From the NCBI GenBank assembly GCA_944383685.1, contig CALWQM010000015.1, positions 1 to 57,569 on the forward strand: a stretch of DNA of 57,569 bases. The letters run 5' to 3'. Both the position numbers and the translations under genes were made by a program. A model generated the notes under the pieces. It was not told the origin of the DNA. It saw only the letters and a program-made list of their open reading frames with translations, and did not search any database. Numbering within the stretch: position 1 is the first letter of the stretch; each line of letters starts with the position of its first letter. The stretch comes from an uncultured Clostridia bacterium (GTDB taxonomy: Bacteria > Bacillota > Clostridia > Christensenellales > UBA1242). Positions 1 through 8,659 of this stretch are shown piece by piece.

Positions 1-2
1 AC

Positions 3-128
3 CTCAAAAGAGTAGAAAGCAAGCGAGATAACGGAAAGACATTTAACTATTTAATTGATAAAGAGAGAGTAGAGAGAAATCTCTACTCTTTTTTTTATTG
101 CTTTTCATGCACTGTGCATCCTTTGTGA
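3..128 (+). CDS. possible 3' end of an upstream gene (partial, uncertain)
   Basis: One forward frame is open from the window edge to a TGA at 126-128 and reads like protein in its first half (lysine- and glutamate-rich). It runs through a strong terminator hairpin at 66-97, so a shorter frame ending at the TAG at 13-15 may be the real gene end. Too little remains to name a product. Confidence 0.2.
   Translation, partial: LKRVESKRDNGKTFNYLIDKERVERNLYSFFYCFSCTVHPL
66..97 (+). terminator. intrinsic terminator of the gene upstream of the window
   Basis: A perfect 10-bp stem (66-75 with 80-89) is capped by a GAAA loop and followed by a run of T to 97. It ends transcription entering from the left edge and insulates the lipoprotein promoter. 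Confidence 0.85.
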
Positions 129-295
129 GGATTTATTAACATAATTTAAATCAATAATTTGTAACTTGATTAGTATTTACTAATAGTCAATAAATATTTA
201 TATTAATAAAGATGCATAATATATATTATGTAATCACAGTAAACGCAGAAATTATCATAATATTATAAAATATATATGAAAATACCTCAAAAAAG

Positions 296-336
296 TTGAC
301 TCGGGGGGGGGTATTTGCTAAAATGAATTTAGCAAA
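296..336 (+). promoter_or_regulatory. SigA-type promoter with G9 tract in the spacer and operator-like inverted repeat
   Basis: TTGACT at 296-301 and TAAAAT at 319-324 are separated by exactly 17 bp. The spacer contains nine consecutive G (303-311) in otherwise AT-rich DNA. A perfect 9-bp inverted repeat (TTTGCTAAA at 314-322, TTTAGCAAA at 328-336) overlaps the -10 and the expected start site, so a repressor may also bind here. The rest of 129-442 holds no gene that I can see; the mRNA leader is about 110 nt with AAGGAG at 433-438. Confidence 0.8.
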
Positions 337-442
337 TTAGATTGATGCTAAAATTTTAAATAAAAAGTTTTATTCAGTTTTTAATGAAAATCATTTTAAA
401 CTGCATAATAATTTTGCGGACATTCTTTTAAAAAGGAGCAAA

Positions 443-3400
443 ATGAAAAAAATTTTACTTTGTTTATTTTCATTTTTGTTTATAGGAACTGCACTCACTG
501 GAAGTGTATTTCTTTTGGCAGGCTGCAATCAATCTTATTCCCAAGAAGATAATGAAGAAAATAACAATGAAAATGAGAATAACACTGGTGAAGACATACC
601 GGACGAGGATGAGGAAATTTCTGCACAAGGGTATAGGCTTGATGCTTACATAATGTCTTTCAACCAGGCTTATCCATCTGGTTACAACAATACAAATGGC
701 GGAACGGTAGAAACATGGTCAAACTCAGGCCTTTTTTGGACATGGGTACAAAATGGAACTGGGGTTGGAACACATCATTCATATTTTACTAATAGAGAAT
801 GGGGAGAAGTTGTTACACAAATAGCATATAGTTCGGGTTACAGGTTAAGAGGATATTATTCCACTTCCTCTTGCACGGGAACAGATATGACTTCACAGTT
901 TACAGGGAATGATAGTTATGACGGAGATGACAGTAACACCAAGGTTAGTACTGGGCATTTTCAATTGTCAAGTGCTCGTTCAATTTATGTTAAATCTGCA
1001 AGAAAAGTAAAAATGAATTTTTCAACTGATTGGGGAAGCCTTAGAGGACAAGGCCCCCATGGGCCGACAAGTGATGCCTCATTTAGTATTAGCGGATATT
1101 TTGGAGATACGACAAGAACATTTTGTTCTGCTTCGCCAAGAGCAGGTTACACTTTCCAATGGATTAACACAAATGGTAACAAGGTGGTAAGCACTAACAA
1201 TACTGGTTTTTTTGGAGTAGAAAGTGCAGGTGCGCAGAATTTTTTAAGAGGAACCTCAACTTATGGCAATGCAACAAGCGATGGAAGCAATGGTGTTGTA
1301 TATAATTTTGAAACTAGATACAATCCAATTACCTATTATGTTAAGTTTAATGGCAATGGGGCAACAAGTGGAAGCATGAGCAACCAAACTTTTACTTATG
1401 ACAAAAGTCAAAATTTAAGGTCAAATACTTTTTCAAGAACAGGTTATAACTTTGCAGGTTGGGCAACAACTTCAACTGGTTCTGTGCAATATACAAACGG
1501 ACAATCAGTCAGCAATCTCACAACAACAAGTTATGGAACAGTGAATTTATATGCAGTTTGGAAACCTAAAACTTTTACTAATACATACTATTATCGCAAC
1601 AGCAATGGCGCACAGGCATCTGCCAATCAATCAAGAAGTTACAACTCATCCTTTACAACTTATTCAGCTTCATCACTTTCATATTACACTTCAAATGGCT
1701 GGGGACTTTATGGGTGGTTGTATAATAGTTCAACTGGAACAGGTCGCACATATGCTCCAAGCACAAGTGTAACAAGCGCAACTTACACACAAAGCCAATC
1801 AACACTTGGTTGGTATGCTGTTTCGTCGAGAACAATTACAATTTCATATAATGGCAATGGTGGAAGTTATTCGGGTGGTTCAACCACTGGAACACAGTAT
1901 TGGAACCAGTATGGAAATGTGGTCACAAGTGTCAACATAAAAGTTACAAGCACTGTTCCAACGCGGACAGGGTATACTTTTAAAGGCTGGGCAACAAGCA
2001 GCAATGCCACAAGTGCGAATTATGGTTCTGGTGCAACTTACACTTACAGTTCAGGATACACAAGTTCGCCTAATATAACATTGTTTGCTGTTTGGCAAGC
2101 GAATCAATATGACAATGTTTATAGGTATCGCAACAATAGTGGTGGACAGGCAGAATCTGTCCAAAAAAGAACTTATAAGCAAGCATTTACAACTTTGTCT
2201 TCGTCAGCTCTTTCTTATTATACTTCCAATGGATGGAACCTTTATGGTTGGTTATATAATGACCAAAATGGAACAAGCAGAACTTTTGCTCCAAGTGCAA
2301 GTGTTTCATCTTCAACCTATTTAAACAGCACATCAACACTTTATTGGTATGCAACATCTTCAAGGACAGTGACATTGTCATTTAATGGCAATGGCGGAAG
2401 TTACTCAGGTGGTTCAACAACTGGAACGCAATATTGGAACCAATATGGGAATAAGGTAACAAGTGTTAGTCTAAAAGTTACAAGTACTGTGCCAACTCGA
2501 ACAGGATACACTTTTAAAGGCTGGGCAACAAGTTCAACAGCCACGAGTGCGAATTATGCTTCTGGTGCAACTTATACATACAACGCAGGTTATTCAAGTT
2601 CTCAAAATGTGACACTTTATGCCGTTTGGCAAGTAAATTCATATTATGTTGATGTTAATATGACACTTAATGGTTCTGGAGTAAGCAATTTTTTGGGAAG
2701 TTTTGATGTCAGTGCCAATGGCACGGTTAAGGCAACTAATGCAACAGATTTTTATCAGCAAATAGCATATGGTTCAACAGTAAGAGTTTACGATATAATT
2801 TCAAATGCAGGGTACACTTATCAATCATATTCAATTAATGTTTCAGGAATTGAGACATCAAACAGCAGTAAATCAAGCATTGAAATCAAGATGCCAGCAC
2901 AAGCAATTTCAATCAATTTGTACCAAGTTAGCAATGTTTACACTATGACACTTGACAGGCAAGGTGCAACCAATGGAACAAGTGCAATATATATGAAGTA
3001 TGGTGTTGGCTGGTATTCAAACAGTTCTGCAACAACAGCAATCACATCAGTGCCAACTCTTCCAACAAAAGCAGGTTTCACTTTTGGAGGATATTTCACT
3101 GAGACAAATGGTGGTGGAACGCAAATTGTGAGTAGCTCAGGGCAAATCACAGGAGCAAATGACTATATTACAGCAAATGACACACTGTATGCTAAGTGGA
3201 CGGCAAATCTTGAAGCAAAGAAAGACACAGCAGGCGGATACTATTATGTGGAAATTGGCAATATGCCACAAACAAGGGTGACAGACAGCAGTTTAATATC
3301 ACAGCTTAATAGTGCAACCACTAATGGCGGAACATACTATATCAATGGCACAACAATGGTGTCAAAGAAAGTGAATAATGTTGAGTATTGTAAGTATGGA

Positions 3401-3943
3401 AACAACTGGTATAAGGTTGAGCCAATCAGGTGGAGGCTTGCATATTCTTCTTCACAAAAGTCAGGTTATGGAACAACGACAGACACATTTGCAGTGTTAG
3501 ACACTATCGTGTATGCAGGGCAATATGCATCAGGCAGGCTTGGTGGTGGACAAGGCTATGTCACAACAACCTTAGACGAGTTTAAGAAAAACATAACATC
3601 CACAACCTATTTAGCAACATTCAGTGCAAATGTTGAAAGTTATACCGGAACAGGAATAACAAGTAAGAGTCAGTCAGCAAATATGTTCATTGCATCGGCT
3701 GGTGAGATATCAAGTGTGTTAAACAACAAGACAGGCTTATCAAAATATTCAGTTAAGTTTAGTGACCTTGTGAAGGATATTCTTGGAAAAGGAATACACA
3801 AATATTTCACAAGAAACTTAGGCTTAAATATAAGCAATATTAAAAGTTATACCGAACTTGGAATGTCCACACAAAACCTTTGCACCAATATTCAAGGTGT
3901 CCAATTTACAATCAAAGTCAGTGAATATGGCTGTGTTGGTTAA
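443..3943 (+). CDS. large repeat-bearing surface lipoprotein (InlB B-repeat / Listeria-Bacteroides repeat type)
   Basis: This 1166-aa exported protein has a lipoprotein signal peptide: basic N-terminus, hydrophobic core and lipobox LAGC with the cysteine at residue 28, followed by a long Asn/Glu-rich acidic linker. From about residue 297 there are beta-grasp repeats ending in patterns like GWATTSTG...LYAVW, typical of the Listeria-Bacteroides (InlB B) repeat family. Two units of 178 residues (about 379-552 and 556-730) are near-identical tandem copies; another repeat lies at about 830-920. The last 240 residues resemble DUF6273-like domains of Clostridia surface proteins (KVEPIRWRL, FAVLDTIVYAGQY). 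It would be lipidated by the Lgt encoded at 36.7 kb. The role is probably surface display or adhesion (inferred). The promoter carries a G9 tract. No sortase motif is seen. Confidence 0.85.
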   Translation: MKKILLCLFSFLFIGTALTGSVFLLAGCNQSYSQEDNEENNNENENNTGEDIPDEDEEISAQGYRLDAYIMSFNQAYPSGYNNTNGGTVETWSNSGLFWTWVQNGTGVGTHHSYFTNREWGEVVTQIAYSSGYRLRGYYSTSSCTGTDMTSQFTGNDSYDGDDSNTKVSTGHFQLSSARSIYVKSARKVKMNFSTDWGSLRGQGPHGPTSDASFSISGYFGDTTRTFCSASPRAGYTFQWINTNGNKVVSTNNTGFFGVESAGAQNFLRGTSTYGNATSDGSNGVVYNFETRYNPITYYVKFNGNGATSGSMSNQTFTYDKSQNLRSNTFSRTGYNFAGWATTSTGSVQYTNGQSVSNLTTTSYGTVNLYAVWKPKTFTNTYYYRNSNGAQASANQSRSYNSSFTTYSASSLSYYTSNGWGLYGWLYNSSTGTGRTYAPSTSVTSATYTQSQSTLGWYAVSSRTITISYNGNGGSYSGGSTTGTQYWNQYGNVVTSVNIKVTSTVPTRTGYTFKGWATSSNATSANYGSGATYTYSSGYTSSPNITLFAVWQANQYDNVYRYRNNSGGQAESVQKRTYKQAFTTLSSSALSYYTSNGWNLYGWLYNDQNGTSRTFAPSASVSSSTYLNSTSTLYWYATSSRTVTLSFNGNGGSYSGGSTTGTQYWNQYGNKVTSVSLKVTSTVPTRTGYTFKGWATSSTATSANYASGATYTYNAGYSSSQNVTLYAVWQVNSYYVDVNMTLNGSGVSNFLGSFDVSANGTVKATNATDFYQQIAYGSTVRVYDIISNAGYTYQSYSINVSGIETSNSSKSSIEIKMPAQAISINLYQVSNVYTMTLDRQGATNGTSAIYMKYGVGWYSNSSATTAITSVPTLPTKAGFTFGGYFTETNGGGTQIVSSSGQITGANDYITANDTLYAKWTANLEAKKDTAGGYYYVEIGNMPQTRVTDSSLISQLNSATTNGGTYYINGTTMVSKKVNNVEYCKYGNNWYKVEPIRWRLAYSSSQKSGYGTTTDTFAVLDTIVYAGQYASGRLGGGQGYVTTTLDEFKKNITSTTYLATFSANVESYTGTGITSKSQSANMFIASAGEISSVLNNKTGLSKYSVKFSDLVKDILGKGIHKYFTRNLGLNISNIKSYTELGMSTQNLCTNIQGVQFTIKVSEYGCVG
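1579..2646 (+). repeat. tandem duplication inside the lipoprotein gene, 534-bp period
   Basis: Two units offset by exactly 534 bp (178 codons) share long stretches at DNA level, for example the region around 1867-1920 and its copy at 2401-2454. The reading frame is kept, so copy number could change by recombination without breaking the gene. Confidence 0.85.
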
Positions 3944-3958
3944 AACGACAACAACATT

Positions 3959-3996
3959 AATAAAACTTTGTCTAACAAGATAGAGTTTTATTTTTA
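3959..3996 (+). terminator. intrinsic terminator after the lipoprotein gene
   Basis: AATAAAACT (3959-3967) pairs with AGTTTTATT (3984-3992), followed by more T. AU-rich but well placed 16 nt after the stop codon. Confidence 0.6.
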
Positions 3997-4048
3997 AATA
4001 TAAAAATTTGTTGAAAAAAAGTTTATTATATTTTCTCAAATTCAACTA

Positions 4049-4077
4049 TTGACAAAATGAGTTTTAAAGGTTAAAAT
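4049..4077 (+). promoter_or_regulatory. SigA-type promoter
   Basis: TTGACA at 4049-4054 and TAAAAT at 4072-4077 with a 17-bp spacer. The expected start is near 4084, giving a leader of about 13 nt before ATG 4097. Confidence 0.8.
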
Positions 4078-4096
4078 AACTTTAAGAGAGGTGAAC

Positions 4097-6193
4097 ATGG
4101 CTCCTAATTTCCTTGATATGAATTATCATGATATTGTTGATTTTGCAAAAAAATATTTTCTTATGGAAGAAAGTGATGTCAGGCAGGCACTTATAAACAA
4201 GATAACTTCAACAGGTGACAGATATAGGCTTGTTGCCATTTTGGGAGCTTTGAAACCAAGTTTTGAATTGTTTGTTAATGAAACAGAAGATGACTTAAAA
4301 AGAAAGATTGGTAGGGTTATTTTTTCAAAGTTGAATTATAAAAACTTTGATGCGAATGAAACTTCAATTGGAACAAGAAAAAGATTGTTTAGCCTTTTTG
4401 ATGCCACAACTAAAAAAGGGATCAACCCTTACGAGATTGTTTACGTCACAGTTTTAACACAAGGCGAACTTTTTTTAAATTATGATGGGACATATGACCA
4501 ATTTAAAGCAAGTTACAGTTCTTTTAATGTTGTTTTTTCTGCCATTAAAGACAAATTTAGAATAGATAACAGAGAAATTGAAAACAGAAAAATTGCCTCC
4601 ATGTATGAAAGATGTTCTTCACTTATTTACAAAGTTAACACAATGAAGGTGGAAGACAACTATAAAACTTTAAGTAATCTTTGTTTAGTTCGCAAACTTC
4701 CAGATGACAGTGACAAGAAATATGAATATATCTTTCTTTTTAATCAAAGTGAAGTTGTTGAAATTTTTAGAAATAATCCATCACTTTTCACTCTTACAAG
4801 CGGTAGGATATCTAGTGCTTATAAGTATATTGCAGAAAAAGCAAAAAATTATATTGAAAACGAATATAAGAAAGGTAACAAGTTAAGAAAAATTGATGTT
4901 TTGCATGATTGGATAATGAACAATTCCTCTGTTTTAACAATTAAAGTTGAAGAAATGAAGAGGAAAGAAAATGCATTAAGAAATGAGTTATTGAACTTTT
5001 ATGATGAAAACGAGGTAAACGGAGTTATATCTTCACTTTTTAATAATCCAACCAATATTGCCTATGTAAATAAAATTACAGAGGATAATTTCTTTGGCAA
5101 AGCGAGTGGTGGTCGAAGAAATTATCAAAATGTTATAAGAACAATAATTAAACATATAGGTAAAGACGAGGCGTTAAACTATTTTAAAAACACAAAAACA
5201 ATATATGGGGTAGAATATAATAAGCTTGATGAACTTTTGGCTAATTTAAAACTTATGGACTCAACACAAGGAAATAACCTTATTCAAAAATTCATAAGTT
5301 CTGGCGATGCCCTTGTTCCATTTTTGGAGACAAGCAAGATAACTGACATTATTGAAAAACTTAAAGCAAACAAGATTTTGGAGCCAATAAAACTTTATAA
5401 TATGACTAAGAGAGAAATTGCACAAGAATTTTATAATGTTTTTGCTGGTGAAGATGCGGAAAATGGCTTTAATGAACTTGAAAGGCTTTTAAATATTAAT
5501 TATAAAAATGAATGTTTGGTTGAATCTTTACAGGATATATATAAAAATATTGATGAGTTAATTGACCTTTTTGGACTTAAAGATAAGGATATTTATGATA
5601 GACATAATCACAGCAATATGCCTATGATTAAAAATGATGTTGCTTTGCAAGAAAAAATAACCAATCTTGGAAATATTATTCTTGGGAAACTTCAAATTTA
5701 TGCTGGAAAAGTTAGAGATACTTACAATAAGTATGAGCCAGATGAAGTTGGGCTTGCAATGCAAGATTATGAAGATAGTGTGAAAAAACTTAAAGCGGAA
5801 GCGGATAGTTTTGTGAAAACAAATATAGACAGTGCAAGAAAGCATTACAGAAATCCTGACGAACTTGCAGACACTTTTAGGGCAAACACTGCAAGCAAGT
5901 TGAATGTTTCAAACACTCCAAGTCATCAAGTGAGAGCCTTCACAAAAAAACTGGGAACTGAACTTTTAAAGCCAATGTCGAATGAACTTTTGAAAGGAAA
6001 GGCATATCAGCCAAGTTTGTTTGACTATGGCTTGGCGGAAGAAAATGAGGCAAATGTTTATGATATTGTTTTGCCAGAAGATGATGATACCAAGTTCACA
6101 GAATTTCTTAAAAGAATTAAAAAACAATATAAAGAAATTGTTAAAGTTGTTAAAAGTATTGACGACAAAAGTGATGAAATCATTATAAGATGA
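4097..6193 (+). CDS. conserved-looking hypothetical protein, 698 aa
   Basis: Not recognised. The product is a long, soluble, Lys/Asn/Glu-rich, predicted mostly helical protein with no signal peptide or membrane segment. An ATG at 4097 fits better than the GTG at 4091, because AGGTGA at 4089-4094 then acts as ribosome-binding site and the promoter lies only 20 bp upstream. The last 150 residues contain charged helices (repeated KK/EE), consistent with coiled coil. Its own promoter and flanking terminators make it a single-gene unit. It lies between the variable lipoprotein and the frr block, which suggests accessory origin, but base composition matches its neighbours. Confidence 0.75.
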   Translation: MAPNFLDMNYHDIVDFAKKYFLMEESDVRQALINKITSTGDRYRLVAILGALKPSFELFVNETEDDLKRKIGRVIFSKLNYKNFDANETSIGTRKRLFSLFDATTKKGINPYEIVYVTVLTQGELFLNYDGTYDQFKASYSSFNVVFSAIKDKFRIDNREIENRKIASMYERCSSLIYKVNTMKVEDNYKTLSNLCLVRKLPDDSDKKYEYIFLFNQSEVVEIFRNNPSLFTLTSGRISSAYKYIAEKAKNYIENEYKKGNKLRKIDVLHDWIMNNSSVLTIKVEEMKRKENALRNELLNFYDENEVNGVISSLFNNPTNIAYVNKITEDNFFGKASGGRRNYQNVIRTIIKHIGKDEALNYFKNTKTIYGVEYNKLDELLANLKLMDSTQGNNLIQKFISSGDALVPFLETSKITDIIEKLKANKILEPIKLYNMTKREIAQEFYNVFAGEDAENGFNELERLLNINYKNECLVESLQDIYKNIDELIDLFGLKDKDIYDRHNHSNMPMIKNDVALQEKITNLGNIILGKLQIYAGKVRDTYNKYEPDEVGLAMQDYEDSVKKLKAEADSFVKTNIDSARKHYRNPDELADTFRANTASKLNVSNTPSHQVRAFTKKLGTELLKPMSNELLKGKAYQPSLFDYGLAEENEANVYDIVLPEDDDTKFTEFLKRIKKQYKEIVKVVKSIDDKSDEIIIR

Positions 6194-6194
6194 C

Positions 6195-6231
6195 AAAAAA
6201 AGGGAGAAATTTTTCTTCCTTTTTGTTTTTT
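6195..6231 (+). terminator. intrinsic terminator
   Basis: An A-rich arm with GGGAGAAA pairs with TTTCTTCC and a T-rich arm, followed by GTTTTTT. It ends the 698-aa gene's transcript. Confidence 0.6.
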
Positions 6232-6244
6232 AGGTAATATTTAT

Positions 6245-6273
6245 TTGCAAATATTTTAATTTTAAGATATAAT
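6245..6273 (+). promoter_or_regulatory. SigA-type promoter of the frr operon
   Basis: TTGCAA at 6245-6250, a 17-bp spacer and a consensus TATAAT at 6268-6273. The leader is about 15 nt with AAGGAG just before the frr start. Confidence 0.8.
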
Positions 6274-6294
6274 CTACATGATAAGGAGATTTTT

Positions 6295-6861
6295 ATGAAC
6301 GAAATGGTTGATGAAATTTTTTCATCATTAAAAGAAGACCTTGAAAAAGCATATTCTCACCAACAAAACGAATATCTTGTTATAAGGGCAGGAAGGGCAA
6401 ACCCTCATATTTTGGATAAAGTTATGGTTGAATATTATGGGGTTATGACACCAATCAATCAAATGGGAACAATTTCAGTTTCAGAAGCAAGAATTTTGAA
6501 TGTTAATATTTGGGACCAAAGCCAAATCAAAAATGTTGTGAAAGCGATTATTCAGGCTGATATTGGAATCACTCCAACAGATGATGGCAAAACCATTAGA
6601 CTTGTTTTCCCAATGCTTACAGAAGAAAGAAGAAAAGAAATTGTTAAACAAGTTAAAAAGATTTGTGAAGAAACAAAAATCACTATGCGTAATGCAAGAC
6701 GTGACAGCCTTGATATGCTGAAAGATATGAAAAAAGACAGCACTTTAAGTGAAGATGAGTTTGCTCAGGCTGAAAAAGATGTGCAAAAGATGATTGATAA
6801 ATACACCGAACTTGCAGATAAACTTGCAAGTGAAAAAGAAGACGAGGTTATGAAAGTTTAA
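6295..6861 (+). CDS. frr: ribosome recycling factor
   Basis: 188 aa, the usual RRF length. The N-terminal half carries the hallmark RAGRANPHILDKVMVEYYG, and the C-terminal helices include RRDSLDMLKDMKKD. RRF works with EF-G to split post-termination ribosomes in the cytosol. ATG 6295 is preceded by AAGGAG. It is first in an frr-uppS-cdsA transcript; pyrH and tsf, common upstream partners, are not present here. Confidence 0.97.
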   Translation: MNEMVDEIFSSLKEDLEKAYSHQQNEYLVIRAGRANPHILDKVMVEYYGVMTPINQMGTISVSEARILNVNIWDQSQIKNVVKAIIQADIGITPTDDGKTIRLVFPMLTEERRKEIVKQVKKICEETKITMRNARRDSLDMLKDMKKDSTLSEDEFAQAEKDVQKMIDKYTELADKLASEKEDEVMKV

Positions 6862-6871
6862 TTGAGGTAAT

Positions 6872-7567
6872 ATGAAAAAATTTGCAAAATATCCAACACA
6901 CATTGCTTTTATCATGGACGGCAACAGGCGCTGGGCAAAAAGGCGAGGGTTAACTAAATATGTCGGTCATGAAAAAGGCGCTGAACGTTTAGTTGATATT
7001 ATTAAAATTTTAAGCGAAATACCTGAAATTAAATATGCTTCGTTTTTTGCATTTTCAACAGAAAATTGGAATCGAGAAAAAAAGGAAGTTGATGCAATTT
7101 TTAAACTTGTCACTTATATGTTTGAAAATCACGAGAAAGAGTTTAAAGACATCAACATTAAATTTGTTTGCATGGGAGATATAAAAAGATTTCCAACTGA
7201 AATGCAAGAAATTATTATAAAAGCAGTTGAAGAAAGCAAAAATAATACTGGACTTACTGTTAATCTTGCACTCAACTATGGTGGAAGGGCAGATATTGTG
7301 AATGCTGTTAACAAGCTTATAAAAAACGGCGCCCAAAGTGTGACAGAAGAAGATATATCTAAAAATTTATATTCCTATCCTGCACCAGATATTGACCTTC
7401 TTATAAGAACAAGTGGAGAGCAAAGAGTTTCAAATTTTATGCTTTATCAACTTGCTTACAGTGAATTTTATTTTCCTAAGATTCATTGGCCGTCTTTTAA
7501 CAAAAGACAGTTAAACAAGGCTTTAAAAATTTATTCAAAACGTAACAGAAGATTTGGAGGAAATTAA
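6872..7567 (+). CDS. uppS: isoprenyl transferase (undecaprenyl diphosphate synthase)
   Basis: A 231-aa cis-prenyltransferase that builds C55-PP from IPP and FPP for peptidoglycan and wall polymer carriers. The family motif HIAFIMDGNRRWAKRRG near the N-terminus holds the catalytic Asp. The ALNYGGRADI block and RTSGEQRVSNFMLYQLAYSE near the C-terminus complete the substrate pocket. RBS GAGG lies 5 nt upstream. It starts 10 nt after frr and its stop overlaps the cdsA start by one base (TAATG), so translation is coupled. Confidence 0.96.
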   Translation: MKKFAKYPTHIAFIMDGNRRWAKRRGLTKYVGHEKGAERLVDIIKILSEIPEIKYASFFAFSTENWNREKKEVDAIFKLVTYMFENHEKEFKDINIKFVCMGDIKRFPTEMQEIIIKAVEESKNNTGLTVNLALNYGGRADIVNAVNKLIKNGAQSVTEEDISKNLYSYPAPDIDLLIRTSGEQRVSNFMLYQLAYSEFYFPKIHWPSFNKRQLNKALKIYSKRNRRFGGN

Positions 7568-8529
7568 TGAAAAAAAGAATATATTCATCAGTGCTTATCG
7601 TTTTAATTTTGGCAATTCTTTTTGTTTTAAAGATTTTTGTCAGCGACTATTTCTTTGATGCCTTTTTTGGTATTCTTGCTTGCATTGCATCCTTTGAAAT
7701 GTCAAGATTACTTTCAAAAACAAGGCTTTATAATTTTCAAATTTTGTCAGTGATTTTTCCAGCATTGATGCTTGCATCAAACCTTGTTTGTGTGTTCTAT
7801 GCTGGAACAACTTCAAACATTTATTGGATTCTTTGGGCTATTCTTATTGATTTTGGTCTCATGCTTGTGACACTTCTTGGCACTTTCCTTATTCAACTTA
7901 TGAGAAAGAAAAAGGTGATTGACGAAATGGCAACAAGAGGTGTTAAAAACACATCAATTGCTAAATTTGCTTTCAAGAAATGTTTTAACACTTTAATAAT
8001 CTTTATTTATCCAGCATTCTTCTTCCTTTTCTTTGTGTTTATCAACCATATGGGAGAATTACCACTTGACAAGTTTGTTGGACTTAATGCAGATATTTCA
8101 ATATTCATTTTGCTTACAACACTTCTTATTCCTATGTTTAATGATACATTTGCAATGCTTACAGGGTCAGTTATTGGTGGCAAAAAACTTTGTCCAAGAG
8201 TGAGTCCTGGAAAAACAATTTCGGGAACTGTTGGCGGAATTTTGTGGTCAGTGCTTTTGATGGCTTGTGTTTGGCTTATTTTTGCAAACATTTCTGGTTT
8301 TAGTTTTATGTGGTCAAGTTTCCCAATTTGGGCATATTTAATTATTGTGCTTCTTGGAACAGGAATTGCAGTTGCTGGCGATTTATTTGAATCTATACTT
8401 AAACGCAGAGCTGGCGTTAAAGACAGTGGCAGATTAATTCCAGGACATGGTGGACTTCTTGACAGAATTGACTCATATATTTTCATGGCTCCATACATTA
8501 TGCTTGCATTTTGGATTTTTGCATTATAA
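7567..8529 (+). CDS. cdsA: phosphatidate cytidylyltransferase (CDP-diglyceride synthase)
   Basis: A 320-aa integral membrane enzyme making CDP-diacylglycerol from phosphatidic acid and CTP, the branch point of phospholipid synthesis. There are about eight hydrophobic segments. The C-terminal signature KRRAGVKDSGRLIPGHGGLL followed by DRID is intact, and SPGKTISGTVGG precedes it. The start overlaps the uppS stop. In most Firmicutes dxr follows; here it does not, and 130 bp of noncoding sequence leads to rseP. Confidence 0.95.
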   Translation: MKKRIYSSVLIVLILAILFVLKIFVSDYFFDAFFGILACIASFEMSRLLSKTRLYNFQILSVIFPALMLASNLVCVFYAGTTSNIYWILWAILIDFGLMLVTLLGTFLIQLMRKKKVIDEMATRGVKNTSIAKFAFKKCFNTLIIFIYPAFFFLFFVFINHMGELPLDKFVGLNADISIFILLTTLLIPMFNDTFAMLTGSVIGGKKLCPRVSPGKTISGTVGGILWSVLLMACVWLIFANISGFSFMWSSFPIWAYLIIVLLGTGIAVAGDLFESILKRRAGVKDSGRLIPGHGGLLDRIDSYIFMAPYIMLAFWIFAL

Positions 8530-8659
8530 TAAAAACTAAATTATGTGAATTTTTGCTTTTTAATTAATAGCTTTTCTGTTAAGGTGACCATGGACAGACA
8601 CTTTAAGGTGTTTTAAAGAACCAAAGATTGAAAATTTAAGTTTTGGAGAATGAAAATTT

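Noticed and set aside
1..60. 3' end of RNase P RNA or tmRNA at the left edge
   Set aside because: No conserved core of either RNA could be matched in so short a piece.
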